Of a stretch of 64,000 bases of DNA, positions 47,136 through 62,448 are shown in pieces. This DNA is from Sympetrum striolatum. Lineage: Eukaryota; Arthropoda; Insecta; Odonata; Libellulidae. The position numbers and the translations under genes are program-made. Each line of letters starts with the position of its first letter. Positions within the stretch are counted from its first letter, which is position 1. The notes under the pieces are model-generated. The model did no database searches, was not told where the DNA came from, and worked only from the letters and a program-made list of their open reading frames with translations. The stretch covers positions 10,850,001 through 10,914,000 of the forward strand of contig OX388348.1 of the NCBI GenBank assembly GCA_947579665.1, read 5' to 3'.

Positions 47136-48312
47136 CTTATTTTGTCATCACCAATTGGGAAGGCATTGGAATGACTGCATCCAACGATAATCTCAAATAA
47201 GATGCCTTTTTCAAAGCGCATCGATTATTAAAACGTCTCACTCAACATAAGAGGTCAGATCAGACCCTCTACAAGAAATCTTCAAGTTTTAGTCCCATAA
47301 TGGGCAGAACTTCTCTATCAAGAGAGGCAAAATGCCTCTCGGTGACGAGAATTGTATCTGCAGATGGTATCTCTCTGTTGATAGCTACCAGAAAGTCTTG
47401 AAGGGCAAAACATCTCAATCGGAATCCTGATCGTCGATGAGAATATTATTTTGCCAAAGGTAGCTTTCTATTGAGTGATACCATGAGGTACGCAGACCCT
47501 CTTTCCATGGGCAGAACCTCTCAAACAGGAGAGACACCTCCCCTGAAGAGAACTGTATTCTGAAAATGGTAGCATTCATTTGAGAGCTACCCCATGGTAC
47601 ACAGACCCAATCGATGGGCAGAATCTCTCAACCTGGGGGAGGCATCACACCACTCCATAGTGAGAATTTTATTCTGCTAGGGTAGCTCTCTTTTGAAGTT
47701 ACCAGAACACCAGAAGACCTCTCCATATGGGTACCTATAAAACAATAGTTGTTAATTATGGCCTTTAAATAATTGAATGATTTTGTCCAATTATATTTCG
47801 ATATTTCCAAAGTATTCTAGGCTTAAACCTATTTACTGTAAAATTTGTAACCCTATGTTGATTCATTACCTCGAAATTCCTGTTAATATATTGAAGAAGT
47901 AGTAAGTTTTCCCTTTGCCTATCCAACAACATCCAAAGATTTTTAATTCTTCTTTCCTCAGCTGCTCGGGTTCAATGAACATAGATACGGCATTGCTTAG
48001 TCCCACATTAAGTTCACCTCAACTAATGCAAACTTACGATCTTCATATGCATGCTCACAGGAGGTGTTTGCTTTTTTTTATCATCTCTTTCTAATTCCGT
48101 CTATGTTTATTGTATCTCTGCTGCGAATAAAGCTTCAAATGCACTCAAATATTTATTATAATTTTCAAACTTTGGATTAAGTTTTACCATTAAGCTAATT
48201 TAGTTTAGTTATCACACGTTCATTGACTATATAGAAATTTGCTTACCTTTCCGGATCATTAGTGACCGATATCCACTGCTTTTCCATAGTAGTCAGCATC
48301 GAACACATGACA
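47136..48312 (-). CDS. Candidate exons D2, C, B and A in Y2
   Basis: D2 47136-47221, C 47677-47734, B 47870-48018 and A 48247-48312, with the same splice borders as in Y1. C keeps its stop and B its apparent frameshift. Confidence 0.35.
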
Positions 48313-50083
48313 CTGAAGCTAAAAATCGTTTTTTTCTTGGTGGTTAAACGTTATGGCCAGTATGAAGAAAGAAATGTCAAGTCAGTGACACTTATGAAAT
48401 ATGGTTACAATTTAATCCCCTATGAATGAATGAGTCAGTGAATGTATAATTAGGTATAATTTGAGAAACATCTATATGTAATAGATAGGAGCTGGATTAA
48501 CAGATATAACTTTAATTTGTGATCATCATAAAGTCATATTTGATGCACCATTGTGTGCTACCAGTGCCTCAATTAGGCCATGGCAGTAGACGATGATGCA
48601 CAGTCAGATGAGACCACACTTTCCCTTCCACACAAAGTTCTCAAAATGGCCTGAGGTAAAACTACTACTAAATCATCGACCCATAACCTTGTGCCCAAAG
48701 CTGTGCAGAGCTTGTGTTAAAAATTTAATGTACTCAAACCAAACTAGCTAGGCATACTCTATGCTCTGAAGGACTGGATACACAAAGAACATATTTCTAT
48801 GAAATTATAATATCTTTTCATAGGAAGTTCATTGGAAATGGATACATTGCCAATAAGGAATAGCAATTACGCACCTGAAAAAGAATAATATTAATAAATA
48901 ACTGATGAAAATTTTAAAACTTAGGTATCATATTTTTCCTGAAGTAGATATTCAGCAACTTCCCTTTGATCAGTATTTCATGAATAACTCCTTAACAATC
49001 AGTTATACTAAAATATCTTTCATACAAAAGTTATATTAAATTGCATTTTCTAAAACTATTATAAATAATTGTATATACCTAAGGATCAGATTAATGGAGA
49101 TATTTTGCAAAAAGCAGAAACGAGCCTCGAAAGGTAGAGCTCGACTTCCGGCTAACTGATGTAAACCAGAAACTAATCAACCCTAACGACACCAACCAAA
49201 GTAGTATATATGAAGCTTGACGTTGATAAAACAAATAGTTTTCATATTACAGTGCCCACAAAGTACATATTCAGCTACTTCCGGTTTATCAGTATTTCAC
49301 GAATAATTCCTTAGCAATCATTGATAAAAAATATGTTCAATACAGCAGTTATAGAAAATTACATTTTCTAAAACAATAGTATATACCTAAATATCATTTT
49401 TTTTTTAGATATTTCACAAAAAAGGAAATTTGCTTCCAAGAATAAAAAAAGCTCAACTTCCGGTCAAAAGATTTGCTCCAAAAAATTATCAACTCTGTCA
49501 GCACACCACAGTATATATGTGAAGTTTGGTACCGAAAGGGCTAATAGGTTTCACGTAAGAGCCCCCACAAGCATACACACACACACACACACACACACAG
49601 ACGCAGACATCAGTCCAAAAATAGTCAGAACGTATTCTAGGGACCCCAAAACATGTATTTCGGTTGAAATCTCGAAGTCAAATTATTTCATGAAAACAAT
49701 ACTTTCTATATACTATGAATATGTATCCCCAAATCTAGCATAGAGCAATGTGAAAGGAAAACCCGGAGCAAAGATATTTTGAAAGGAGAGGATTTAACAG
49801 TACTTCAACAGAACAAACGGAAAACCACAACAATTCAACAGAGGCAAACTGGAGCAAGAGCATATGAAAAAAGGCCTGATTTTCCCGATCACACCATTTA
49901 AATCCACTGTATGATACTTGTAACCCAATTAACTGATCATTACCGATTAAAAACATAAATTTACATGATATAACACCATTGAAACTTGATCAAGGAAATA
50001 ATTAGGTCTTCCATTTTATTGGAAAATTTAGAGATGAATTTAAAAACAATGAATTGAAAACAATATTTGTAATAATATCTTAC

Positions 50084-50322
50084 TCTGCAGCCACCCTTAA
50101 GGCACTCAGTGGCTGCCATTATACTTCCCTCCACTCCACAGGAGCCGTCGAGAGACCTCGTACATTCTTCCAACGAATGCCTCAGCAACTTGGTGTCTCT
50201 CTTAACCAACTGTCCCACATTGAAGACAGTAGTGGTATATTTCCATCACTCTCCACTTTACTCCCAAGCTAGAGCGCACTGGAGCTTCTGGTATTATTTG
50301 AAGAACATTCAGTGCATATTCT
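50084..50322 (-). pseudogene. Broken exon E in X4
   Basis: Same sequence as E of X1, including the in-frame TAA. Confidence 0.5.
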
Positions 50323-51263
50323 CTATATGAATATTAAGACAAACACATATTATATTAAATATTATTATAAAAGCCCATTGATGTACCAGTAATAACAGCA
50401 GATCCTGTTAAATATTTACAAGGATATAAACAAGGCAATTTCTAATATTAATGACATATGGTTACAAATTTAATCACCTATGAAGTAATTTTTAATACAC
50501 CACTTTCTGCTACCAGTGCCTCAATGAGGCCATGGCAGTGGACGATGTTGCACAGTCGGACGCACCCCCTTGCACACAATGATCCCAAAATGGCCTGGGG
50601 AAAAACTACTACTAAATGATTGACCTATAACCTTGTGCCCAAAGCAGAACGGAGCTTGTGTTAAAAATTTAATGTACTCAAAACAAACTAGCTAGGCATA
50701 CTCTATACTCTGAAGGACTGGATACACAAAAAATATATTTCAATGAATTTCTATGAACTTATTATATTCCCATAGGAAGTTCTATTGGAAATGGATATTT
50801 TGCCAATAAAGAATATCGATGATGCAACTGAAAAAGAATAATATTAATCAATTACCAATGTAAATTTAAAAATTAGGTCTCATAATTTTCCTTAAGTAAT
50901 GGTTTGTCAGAAAAATAGAACATAATACATCCTATGTATCAACCCATTTTCAGTAAAAATACAGAATTAATATTTTAAATAATAATAGTTCTGTGTAACA
51001 ATATGCAGGTATTTTATGGTAACCTATAATATGACAAACATATTCTGAAATTGATATCATAAAGAATTTATTTATATTTCTTATTGCATATATTCTATAC
51101 ATTTTTTATAATTTTAAGAATCTATATTGGAACATTAAAATATCCAGACCAATATGTGGGTAAATCCTAACCGTGAAAAGGAAACCATTGTTCAAATGCG
51201 ATGAATTTCTGCCCATATCAAAAACACCACTAATAACAATCAAAATGAGAGCAAGGAAAATAC

Positions 51264-51591
51264 CTACATGACATCAAAAAGCAATTTTGGGATACCTAAG
51301 ACGTAGAACTAATGCATCCCAAAAAAAATCTGATGATGCCAGCTCATGACTTTCTTCGTGTGTAAGATGTCAATATTTTTCTACCACAGTATTTTCCAAT
51401 TCTATATTCAAACTAAACTTGGAAGATAAGTCATTAAATTATATCATAATATCTTTTACGTCACAAACATTAAAAGTAATATTTTTCGAAACATGTTCGA
51501 TAAAAAACGATTTAAATTGCCTTTTGCCGAGAGCACCCACAAAGTCAGTTGAGACCACACTTGCCCTTGCACACAAAGTTCCAAAAATGAA
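51264..51591 (-). pseudogene. Exon-like stretch G in X4
   Basis: As in X2, with the silent subtype b change and the same stops. Confidence 0.45.
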
Positions 51592-53568
51592 CTGTGGAAA
51601 AACTACTACTATATCTTCGACCCATAACCTTTTGCCAAAAGCAGTGCAGAGCGTGTGTTAAACATTTAATGTACACAAACCAAACTAGCTAGGCATACTC
51701 TATGCTCTGAAGGACTGGATACACAAAGAATATATTTCAATGAATTTCTATGAAACTATTATATTTTTTCATAGGAAGTTCTATTGGAAATGGATACATT
51801 GCCAATAAGGATACCAAATACGTACCTGAAAACGAATACTATTAATAAATAACTGATGAAAATTTTAAAACTTAGGTTTCATATTTTTCCTGAAGTACAT
51901 AATCAGCAACTTCCCTTTGATCAGTATTTCATGAATAACTCCTTAACAATCAGTTATACTAAAATATCTTTCATACAAAAGTTATATTAAATTGCATTTT
52001 CTAAAACTATTATAAATAATTGTATATACCTAAGTATCATATTAATGGAGATATTTTGCAAAAATCAGAAACGAACCTCGAAAGGTAGAGCTCGACTTCC
52101 GGCTAACTGATGTAAACCAGAAACTAGTCAACCCTAACGACACCAACCAAAGTAGTATATATGAAACTTGACGTTGATAAAACAAATAGTTTTCATATTA
52201 CAGTGCCCACAAAGTACATATTCAGCTACTTTCGGTTTATCAGTATTTCACGAATAATTCCTTAGCAATCATTGATAAAAAATGTGTTCAATACAGCAGT
52301 TATAGAAAATTACATTATCTAAAACAATAGTATATACCTAAATATCATTTTTTTTGAGATATTTCACAAAAAAGGAAATTTGCTTCCAAGAATAAAAAAA
52401 GCTCAACTTCTGGTCAAAAGATTTGCTCCAAAAAATTATCAACTCTGTCAGCACACCACAGTATATATGTGAAGTTTGGTACCGAAAGGGCTAATAGGTT
52501 TCACTTAAGAGCCCCCATAAGCTTACACACACACACACACACACAGACGCACACATCGGTCCAAAAATAGTCAGAACATATTCTAGGGACCCCAAAACAT
52601 GTATTTCGGTTGAAATCTTGAAGTCAAATTATTTTATGAAAACAATACTTTCTATATACTATGAATATGGAGAAAGTAAAAATCCAATTAGTATGAAGAG
52701 TTGACCCTAAATTACATTGTATATTGTATGTTCGCAATAACAAAACTGTAAAATCGTCTACCGCTATTCAAAGTGTCTAAATAATTTCGATTACAGACCA
52801 CCCATTGCCATTTTACTCTTCCATTATTTCATTGAATTTAAGAAAAAGAAATCTAACAAAGCAAACCAAAAGACAGCTTAAATGTAAAGTAACCACAAGG
52901 ATGATCAATGAAATAAATCAGATTTCCAGAAATACATCCCACAAACTTCCTCAAGGATCTCCAATTGGAAATATTCCAATAATTATAATTAAACCCGCTA
53001 GTTAAGATGGCAGAAATTGGCTGACTAAAGCAAATTGACGAAATCGTATTGCAACCTGTACAACTGAACATATTGATAGTTATTGCAATATTATATCTAA
53101 ATATATATAATAACTCAAATAAGGCATGAAATATATATAAAAATTAGGAACTCCACAGAATATTATGATCATGTATCCCCAAATCTAGCATAGAGCAATG
53201 TGAAAGGAAAAGCCGGAGCAAAGATATTTTGAAAGGAGAGGATTTAACAGTACTTCAACAGAACAAACGGAAAACCACAACAATTCAACAGAGGCAAACT
53301 GGAGCAAGAGCATATGAAAAAATGCCTGATTTTCCCAATAACACCATTTAAATCCACTGTATCATACTTGAAACCCAATTAACTTATCATTACCAATTAA
53401 AAACATAAATTGACATGATATAACACCATTGTAACTTGATCAAAGAAATCATTAAGTCTTGCATTGTATTGGAAGACCTAGAGACGCATTTAAAAACAAT
53501 GAATTGAAAACAATATATGTAATAATATCTTACTCTGCAGCCACCCTTAAGGCACTCAGTGGCTGCCG

Positions 53569-54436
53569 TTATACTTCCCTCTCGCTAAACAGGAGCTGTC
53601 TAGAAGCCTCGTACATTCTTCCAATGAATGTCTCTGCAACTTGGTGTTTCTCATAAGCAACTGTCCCATACTGTAGACTGTAGTGGTCCATTTCCACTAT
53701 TCTCCACTTTACTCCCAAGCTGCAGCACTCTGGAGCTTCTGGTATTACTTGAGGAACATTCAGTGCATATACTCTATATGAATAATAGGACAAACACATT
53801 ATATATTTATTATAATTATAAATGCCCATTTAAATTCCAGTAATAATGATTACAAAGCAATTAAACAATGAAATAACTATTTTGGATGCATGGTGCTAAA
53901 CCTATATTGAAATGAGGATCTATTAAATGATAAAAGAGTTACCTGAGATTATTCAAGATGAGAACATGCACGAACCTTCCCAAACTAACCTGTAGTATCT
54001 GGTTCATCGATTTCTACCACATCTCAGCTTTGTAGTAGGTGATGGTTATTAAGTCAAGATCATTAGGTACAGAATGACATATCTTGCCAACAAAATTTAT
54101 AATTGTGCTGCTATTTCTATGCATTTTACAATTTTTTCTTCCACAGGATGGTTTAGGAGGAGATTTTAAGGTAGGTACACCAGTAAACCTATATCAATAA
54201 TGTATTTATTAGCTCCCCATTCCTGAAAGGTTATAAAAGAGACCATGAATATTCAATTAAAAAATTTTAATCATTAAAAGTATTATTTTCTAATGATAAT
54301 CAGATACATAGACTGAAAGGAAATATTCTAAAATCTTAAGAAAAATATACCTTATTTTTTCATCACCAATTGGAAAGGCATTGGAATGACTGCATCCAAC
54401 AATTATCTCAAATAAGATGCCTTCTTCAAAGGGCAT
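53569..54436 (-). CDS. Predicted two-exon gene D1-E in Y3
   Basis: As in Y1, but the seventh-last region reads LLFSEREV instead of LLFREREV (Arg to Ser) near the C-terminus. The other marker difference (CGA to AGA within SRQLL) is silent. The frame is otherwise unchanged. Confidence 0.5.
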
Positions 54437-55147
54437 CGATTATTAAAAGGTCTTACTCAACATGAGAGGTCAGATCAGACCCTCTACATGAAATCTTCAA
54501 GTTTTAGTCCCATAATGGGCAGAACTTCTCTATCAAGAGAGGCAAAATGCCTCTCGGTGACGAGAATTGTATCTGCAGATGGTATCTCTCTTTTGATTGC
54601 TACCTGAAAGTCTTGAAGGGCAAAACATCTCAATCGGAATCCTGATCGTCGATGAGAATATTATTTTGCCAAAGGTAGCTTTCTATTGAGTGATACCATG
54701 AGGTACGCAGACCCTCTTTCCATGGGCAGAACCTCTCAAACAGGAGAGACACCTCCCCTGAAGAGAACTGTATTCTGAAAATGGTAGCTTTCATTTGAGA
54801 GCTACCCCATGGTACACAGACCCAATCGATGGGCAGAATCTCTCAACCTGGGGGAGGCATCACACCACTCCATAGTGAGAATTTTATTCTGCAAGGGTAG
54901 CTCTCTTTTGAAGTTACCAGAAGACCAGCAGACCTCTCAGCATGAAGGTTTACATGGAGATTTTAAGGTAGGTAAACCAGTACACCTTTATCAATAATGT
55001 ATTTATAAGCACCCCATTCCTGAAAGGTAAGAAAAGAGACCATTAATATTCAATAAAAAAGTTTTAATCATAAAAATTATTATTTTCTTATGATAATCAG
55101 ATACCAATACTTAAAAAATATATTCTATAATCTTAAGAAAAACATAC

Positions 55148-56324
55148 CTTATTTTGTCATCACCAATTGGGAAGGCATTGGAATGACTGCATCCAACGAT
55201 AATCTCAAATAAGATGCCTTTTTCAAAGCGCATCGATTATTAAAACGTCTCACTCAACATAAGAGGTCAGATCAGACCCTCTACAAGAAATCTTCAAGTT
55301 TTAGTCCCATAATGGGCAGAACTTCTCTATCAAGAGAGGCAAAATGCCTCTCGGTGACGAGAATTGTATCTGCAGATGGTATCTCTCTGTTGATAGCTAC
55401 CAGAAAGTCTTGAAGGGCAAAACATCTCAATCGGAATCCTGATCGTCGATGAGAATATTATTTTGCCAAAGGTAGCTTTCTATTGAGTGATACCATGAGG
55501 TACGCAGACCCTCTTTCCATGGGCAGAACCTCTCAAACAGGAGAGACACCTCCCCTGAAGAGAACTGTATTCTGAAAATGGTAGCATTCATTTGAGAGCT
55601 ACCCCATGGTACACAGACCCAATCGATGGGCAGAATCTCTCAACCTGGGGGAGGCATCACACCACTCCATAGTGAGAATTTTATTCTGCTAGGGTAGCTC
55701 TCTTTTGAAGTTACCAGAACACCAGAAGACCTCTCCATATGGGTACCTATAAAACAATAGTTGTTAATTATGGCCTTTAAATAATTGAATGATTTTGTCC
55801 AATTATATTTCGATATTTCCAAAGTATTCTAGGCTTAAACCTATTTACTGTAAAATTTGTAACCCTATGTTGATTCATTACCTCGAAATTCCTGTTAATA
55901 TATTGAAGAAGTAGTAAGTTTTCCCTTTGCCTATCCAACAACATCCAAAGATTTTTAATTCTTCTTTCCTCAGCTGCTCGGGTTCAATGAACATAGATAC
56001 GGCATTGCTTAGTCCCACATTAAGTTCACCTCAACTAATGCAAACTTACGATCTTCATATGCATGCTCACAGGAGGTGTTTGCTTTTTTTTATCATCTCT
56101 TTCTAATTCCGTCTATGTTTATTGTATCTCTGCTGCGAATAAAGCTTCAAATGCACTCAAATATTTATTATAATTTTCAAACTTTGGATTAAGTTTTACC
56201 ATTAAGCTAATTTAGTTTAGTTATCACACGTTCATTGACTATATAGAAATTTGCTTACCTTTCCGGATCATTAGTGACCGATATCCACTGCTTTTCCATA
56301 GTAGTCAGCATCGAACACATGACA
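55148..56324 (-). CDS. Candidate exons D2, C, B and A in Y3
   Basis: D2 55148-55233, C 55689-55746, B 55882-56030, A 56259-56324. Same borders, stop in C and apparent frameshift in B as in Y1. Confidence 0.35.
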
Positions 56325-58095
56325 CTGAAGCTAAAAATCGTTTTTTTCTTGGTGGTTAAACGTTATGGCCAGTATGAAGAAAGAAATGTCAAGTCAGTGA
56401 CACTTATGAAATATGGTTACAATTTAATCCCCTATGAATGAATGAGTCAGTGAATGTATAATTAGGTATAATTTGAGAAACATCTATATGTAATAGATAG
56501 GAGCTGGATTAACAGATATAACTTTAATTTGTGATCATCATAAAGTCATATTTGATGCACCATTGTGTGCTACCAGTGCCTCAATTAGGCCATGGCAGTA
56601 GACGATGATGCACAGTCAGATGAGACCACACTTTCCCTTCCACACAAAGTTCTCAAAATGGCCTGAGGTAAAACTACTACTAAATCATCGACCCATAACC
56701 TTGTGCCCAAAGCTGTGCAGAGCTTGTGTTAAAAATTTAATGTACTCAAACCAAACTAGCTAGGCATACTCTATGCTCTGAAGGACTGGATACACAAAGA
56801 ACATATTTCTATGAAATTATAATATCTTTTCATAGGAAGTTCATTGGAAATGGATACATTGCCAATAAGGAATAGCAATTACGCACCTGAAAAAGAATAA
56901 TATTAATAAATAACTGATGAAAATTTTAAAACTTAGGTATCATATTTTTCCTGAAGTAGATATTCAGCAACTTCCCTTTGATCAGTATTTCATGAATAAC
57001 TCCTTAACAATCAGTTATACTAAAATATCTTTCATACAAAAGTTATATTAAATTGCATTTTCTAAAACTATTATAAATAATTGTATATACCTAAGGATCA
57101 GATTAATGGAGATATTTTGCAAAAAGCAGAAACGAGCCTCGAAAGGTAGAGCTCGACTTCCGGCTAACTGATGTAAACCAGAAACTAATCAACCCTAACG
57201 ACACCAACCAAAGTAGTATATATGAAGCTTGACGTTGATAAAACAAATAGTTTTCATATTACAGTGCCCACAAAGTACATATTCAGCTACTTCCGGTTTA
57301 TCAGTATTTCACGAATAATTCCTTAGCAATCATTGATAAAAAATATGTTCAATACAGCAGTTATAGAAAATTACATTTTCTAAAACAATAGTATATACCT
57401 AAATATCATTTTTTTTTTAGATATTTCACAAAAAAGGAAATTTGCTTCCAAGAATAAAAAAAGCTCAACTTCCGGTCAAAAGATTTGCTCCAAAAAATTA
57501 TCAACTCTGTCAGCACACCACAGTATATATGTGAAGTTTGGTACCGAAAGGGCTAATAGGTTTCACGTAAGAGCCCCCACAAGCATACACACACACACAC
57601 ACACACACACAGACGCAGACATCAGTCCAAAAATAGTCAGAACGTATTCTAGGGACCCCAAAACATGTATTTCGGTTGAAATCTCGAAGTCAAATTATTT
57701 CATGAAAACAATACTTTCTATATACTATGAATATGTATCCCCAAATCTAGCATAGAGCAATGTGAAAGGAAAACCCGGAGCAAAGATATTTTGAAAGGAG
57801 AGGATTTAACAGTACTTCAACAGAACAAACGGAAAACCACAACAATTCAACAGAGGCAAACTGGAGCAAGAGCATATGAAAAAAGGCCTGATTTTCCCGA
57901 TCACACCATTTAAATCCACTGTATGATACTTGTAACCCAATTAACTGATCATTACCGATTAAAAACATAAATTTACATGATATAACACCATTGAAACTTG
58001 ATCAAGGAAATAATTAGGTCTTCCATTTTATTGGAAAATTTAGAGATGAATTTAAAAACAATGAATTGAAAACAATATTTGTAATAATATCTTAC

Positions 58096-58334
58096 TCTGC
58101 AGCCACCCTTAAGGCACTCAGTGGCTGCCATTATACTTCCCTCCACTCCACAGGAGCCGTCGAGAGACCTCGTACATTCTTCCAACGAATGCCTCAGCAA
58201 CTTGGTGTCTCTCTTAACCAACTGTCCCACATTGAAGACAGTAGTGGTATATTTCCATCACTCTCCACTTTACTCCCAAGCTAGAGCGCACTGGAGCTTC
58301 TGGTATTATTTGAAGAACATTCAGTGCATATTCT
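58096..58334 (-). pseudogene. Broken exon E in X5
   Basis: Same sequence as E of X1, including the in-frame TAA. Confidence 0.5.
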
Positions 58335-59275
58335 CTATATGAATATTAAGACAAACACATATTATATTAAATATTATTATAAAAGCCCATTGATGTACCA
58401 GTAATAACAGCAGATCCTGTTAAATATTTACAAGGATATAAACAAGGCAATTTCTAATATTAATGACATATGGTTACAAATTTAATCACCTATGAAGTAA
58501 TTTTTAATACACCACTTTCTGCTACCAGTGCCTCAATGAGGCCATGGCAGTGGACGATGTTGCACAGTCGGACGCACCCCCTTGCACACAATGATCCCAA
58601 AATGGCCTGGGGAAAAACTACTACTAAATGATTGACCTATAACCTTGTGCCCAAAGCAGAACGGAGCTTGTGTTAAAAATTTAATGTACTCAAAACAAAC
58701 TAGCTAGGCATACTCTATACTCTGAAGGACTGGATACACAAAAAATATATTTCAATGAATTTCTATGAACTTATTATATTCCCATAGGAAGTTCTATTGG
58801 AAATGGATATTTTGCCAATAAAGAATATCGATGATGCAACTGAAAAAGAATAATATTAATCAATTACCAATGTAAATTTAAAAATTAGGTCTCATAATTT
58901 TCCTTAAGTAATGGTTTGTCAGAAAAATAGAACATAATACATCCTATGTATCAACCCATTTTCAGTAAAAATACAGAATTAATATTTTAAATAATAATAG
59001 TTCTGTGTAACAATATGCAGGTATTTTATGGTAACCTATAATATGACAAACATATTCTGAAATTGATATCATAAAGAATTTATTTATATTTCTTATTGCA
59101 TATATTCTATACATTTTTTATAATTTTAAGAATCTATATTGGAACATTAAAATATCCAGACCAATATGTGGGTAAATCCTAACCGTGAAAAGGAAACCAT
59201 TGTTCAAATGCGATGAATTTCTGCCCATATCAAAAACACCACTAATAACAATCAAAATGAGAGCAAGGAAAATAC

Positions 59276-59603
59276 CTACATGACATCAAAAAGCAATTTT
59301 GGGATACCTAAGACGTAGAACTAATGCATCCCAAAAAAAATCTGATGATGCCAGCTCATGACTTTCTTCGTGTGTAAGATGTCAATATTTTTCTACCACA
59401 GTATTTTCCAATTCTATATTCAAACTAAACTTGGAAGATAAGTCATTAAATTATATCATAATATCTTTTACGTCACAAACATTAAAAGTAATATTTTTCG
59501 AAACATGTTCGATAAAAAACGATTTAAATTGCCTTTTGCCGAGAGCACCCACAAAGTCAGTTGAGACCACACTTGCCCTTGCACACAAAGTTCCAAAAAT
59601 GAA
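59276..59603 (-). pseudogene. Exon-like stretch G in X5
   Basis: As in X2 and X4, same stops. Confidence 0.45.
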
Positions 59604-61580
59604 CTGTGGAAAAACTACTACTATATCTTCGACCCATAACCTTTTGCCAAAAGCAGTGCAGAGCGTGTGTTAAACATTTAATGTACACAAACCAAACTAG
59701 CTAGGCATACTCTATGCTCTGAAGGACTGGATACACAAAGAATATATTTCAATGAATTTCTATGAAACTATTATATTTTTTCATAGGAAGTTCTATTGGA
59801 AATGGATACATTGCCAATAAGGATACCAAATACGTACCTGAAAACGAATACTATTAATAAATAACTGATGAAAATTTTAAAACTTAGGTTTCATATTTTT
59901 CCTGAAGTACATAATCAGCAACTTCCCTTTGATCAGTATTTCATGAATAACTCCTTAACAATCAGTTATACTAAAATATCTTTCATACAAAAGTTATATT
60001 AAATTGCATTTTCTAAAACTATTATAAATAATTGTATATACCTAAGTATCATATTAATGGAGATATTTTGCAAAAATCAGAAACGAACCTCGAAAGGTAG
60101 AGCTCGACTTCCGGCTAACTGATGTAAACCAGAAACTAGTCAACCCTAACGACACCAACCAAAGTAGTATATATGAAACTTGACGTTGATAAAACAAATA
60201 GTTTTCATATTACAGTGCCCACAAAGTACATATTCAGCTACTTTCGGTTTATCAGTATTTCACGAATAATTCCTTAGCAATCATTGATAAAAAATGTGTT
60301 CAATACAGCAGTTATAGAAAATTACATTATCTAAAACAATAGTATATACCTAAATATCATTTTTTTTGAGATATTTCACAAAAAAGGAAATTTGCTTCCA
60401 AGAATAAAAAAAGCTCAACTTCTGGTCAAAAGATTTGCTCCAAAAAATTATCAACTCTGTCAGCACACCACAGTATATATGTGAAGTTTGGTACCGAAAG
60501 GGCTAATAGGTTTCACTTAAGAGCCCCCATAAGCTTACACACACACACACACACACAGACGCACACATCGGTCCAAAAATAGTCAGAACATATTCTAGGG
60601 ACCCCAAAACATGTATTTCGGTTGAAATCTTGAAGTCAAATTATTTTATGAAAACAATACTTTCTATATACTATGAATATGGAGAAAGTAAAAATCCAAT
60701 TAGTATGAAGAGTTGACCCTAAATTACATTGTATATTGTATGTTCGCAATAACAAAACTGTAAAATCGTCTACCGCTATTCAAAGTGTCTAAATAATTTC
60801 GATTACAGACCACCCATTGCCATTTTACTCTTCCATTATTTCATTGAATTTAAGAAAAAGAAATCTAACAAAGCAAACCAAAAGACAGCTTAAATGTAAA
60901 GTAACCACAAGGATGATCAATGAAATAAATCAGATTTCCAGAAATACATCCCACAAACTTCCTCAAGGATCTCCAATTGGAAATATTCCAATAATTATAA
61001 TTAAACCCGCTAGTTAAGATGGCAGAAATTGGCTGACTAAAGCAAATTGACGAAATCGTATTGCAACCTGTACAACTGAACATATTGATAGTTATTGCAA
61101 TATTATATCTAAATATATATAATAACTCAAATAAGGCATGAAATATATATAAAAATTAGGAACTCCACAGAATATTATGATCATGTATCCCCAAATCTAG
61201 CATAGAGCAATGTGAAAGGAAAAGCCGGAGCAAAGATATTTTGAAAGGAGAGGATTTAACAGTACTTCAACAGAACAAACGGAAAACCACAACAATTCAA
61301 CAGAGGCAAACTGGAGCAAGAGCATATGAAAAAATGCCTGATTTTCCCAATAACACCATTTAAATCCACTGTATCATACTTGAAACCCAATTAACTTATC
61401 ATTACCAATTAAAAACATAAATTGACATGATATAACACCATTGTAACTTGATCAAAGAAATCATTAAGTCTTGCATTGTATTGGAAGACCTAGAGACGCA
61501 TTTAAAAACAATGAATTGAAAACAATATATGTAATAATATCTTACTCTGCAGCCACCCTTAAGGCACTCAGTGGCTGCCG

Positions 61581-62448
61581 TTATACTTCCCTCTCGCTAA
61601 ACAGGAGCTGTCTAGAAGCCTCGTACATTCTTCCAATGAATGTCTCTGCAACTTGGTGTTTCTCATAAGCAACTGTCCCATACTGTAGACTGTAGTGGTC
61701 CATTTCCACTATTCTCCACTTTACTCCCAAGCTGCAGCACTCTGGAGCTTCTGGTATTACTTGAGGAACATTCAGTGCATATACTCTATATGAATAATAG
61801 GACAAACACATTATATATTTATTATAATTATAAATGCCCATTTAAATTCCAGTAATAATGATTACAAAGCAATTAAACAATGAAATAACTATTTTGGATG
61901 CATGGTGCTAAACCTATATTGAAATGAGGATCTATTAAATGATAAAAGAGTTACCTGAGATTATTCAAGATGAGAACATGCACGAACCTTCCCAAACTAA
62001 CCTGTAGTATCTGGTTCATCGATTTCTACCACATCTCAGCTTTGTAGTAGGTGATGGTTATTAAGTCAAGATCATTAGGTACAGAATGACATATCTTGCC
62101 AACAAAATTTATAATTGTGCTGCTATTTCTATGCATTTTACAATTTTTTCTTCCACAGGATGGTTTAGGAGGAGATTTTAAGGTAGGTACACCAGTAAAC
62201 CTATATCAATAATGTATTTATTAGCTCCCCATTCCTGAAAGGTTATAAAAGAGACCATGAATATTCAATTAAAAAATTTTAATCATTAAAAGTATTATTT
62301 TCTAATGATAATCAGATACATAGACTGAAAGGAAATATTCTAAAATCTTAAGAAAAATATACCTTATTTTTTCATCACCAATTGGAAAGGCATTGGAATG
62401 ACTGCATCCAACAATTATCTCAAATAAGATGCCTTCTTCAAAGGGCAT
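61581..62448 (-). CDS. Predicted two-exon gene D1-E in Y4
   Basis: Same as Y3, with LLFSEREV at the C-terminus, intact borders and split Arg codon. Confidence 0.5.

Larger units (their letters stand above)
45162..49723. repeat. Module Y2 (4562 bp)
   Basis: Near-identical to Y1 and shares its CCCTCTCCCTAAAC marker. Candidate exons: E 45557-45761, D1 46339-46424, D2 47136-47221, C 47677-47734, B 47870-48018, A 48247-48312. Hairpin minisatellite sets at about 46503-46932 and 47300-47729. Confidence 0.9.
49724..53173. repeat. Module X4 (3450 bp), subtype b
   Basis: b markers throughout, matching X2. E 50084-50322 with TAA, G 51264-51591, F 49735-49956. Followed by Y3. Confidence 0.9.
53174..57735. 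repeat. Module Y3 (4562 bp)
   Basis: Differs from Y1 and Y2 by CCCTCTCGCTAAAC and GCTGTCTAGAAG near 53578-53606; shared with Y4. Candidate exons: E 53569-53773, D1 54351-54436, D2 55148-55233, C 55689-55746, B 55882-56030, A 56259-56324. Minisatellite sets at about 54515-54944 and 55312-55741. Confidence 0.9.
57736..61185. repeat. Module X5 (3450 bp), subtype b
   Basis: b markers throughout; I see no difference from X4 in the stretches compared. E 58096-58334 with TAA, G 59276-59603, F 57747-57968. Confidence 0.9.
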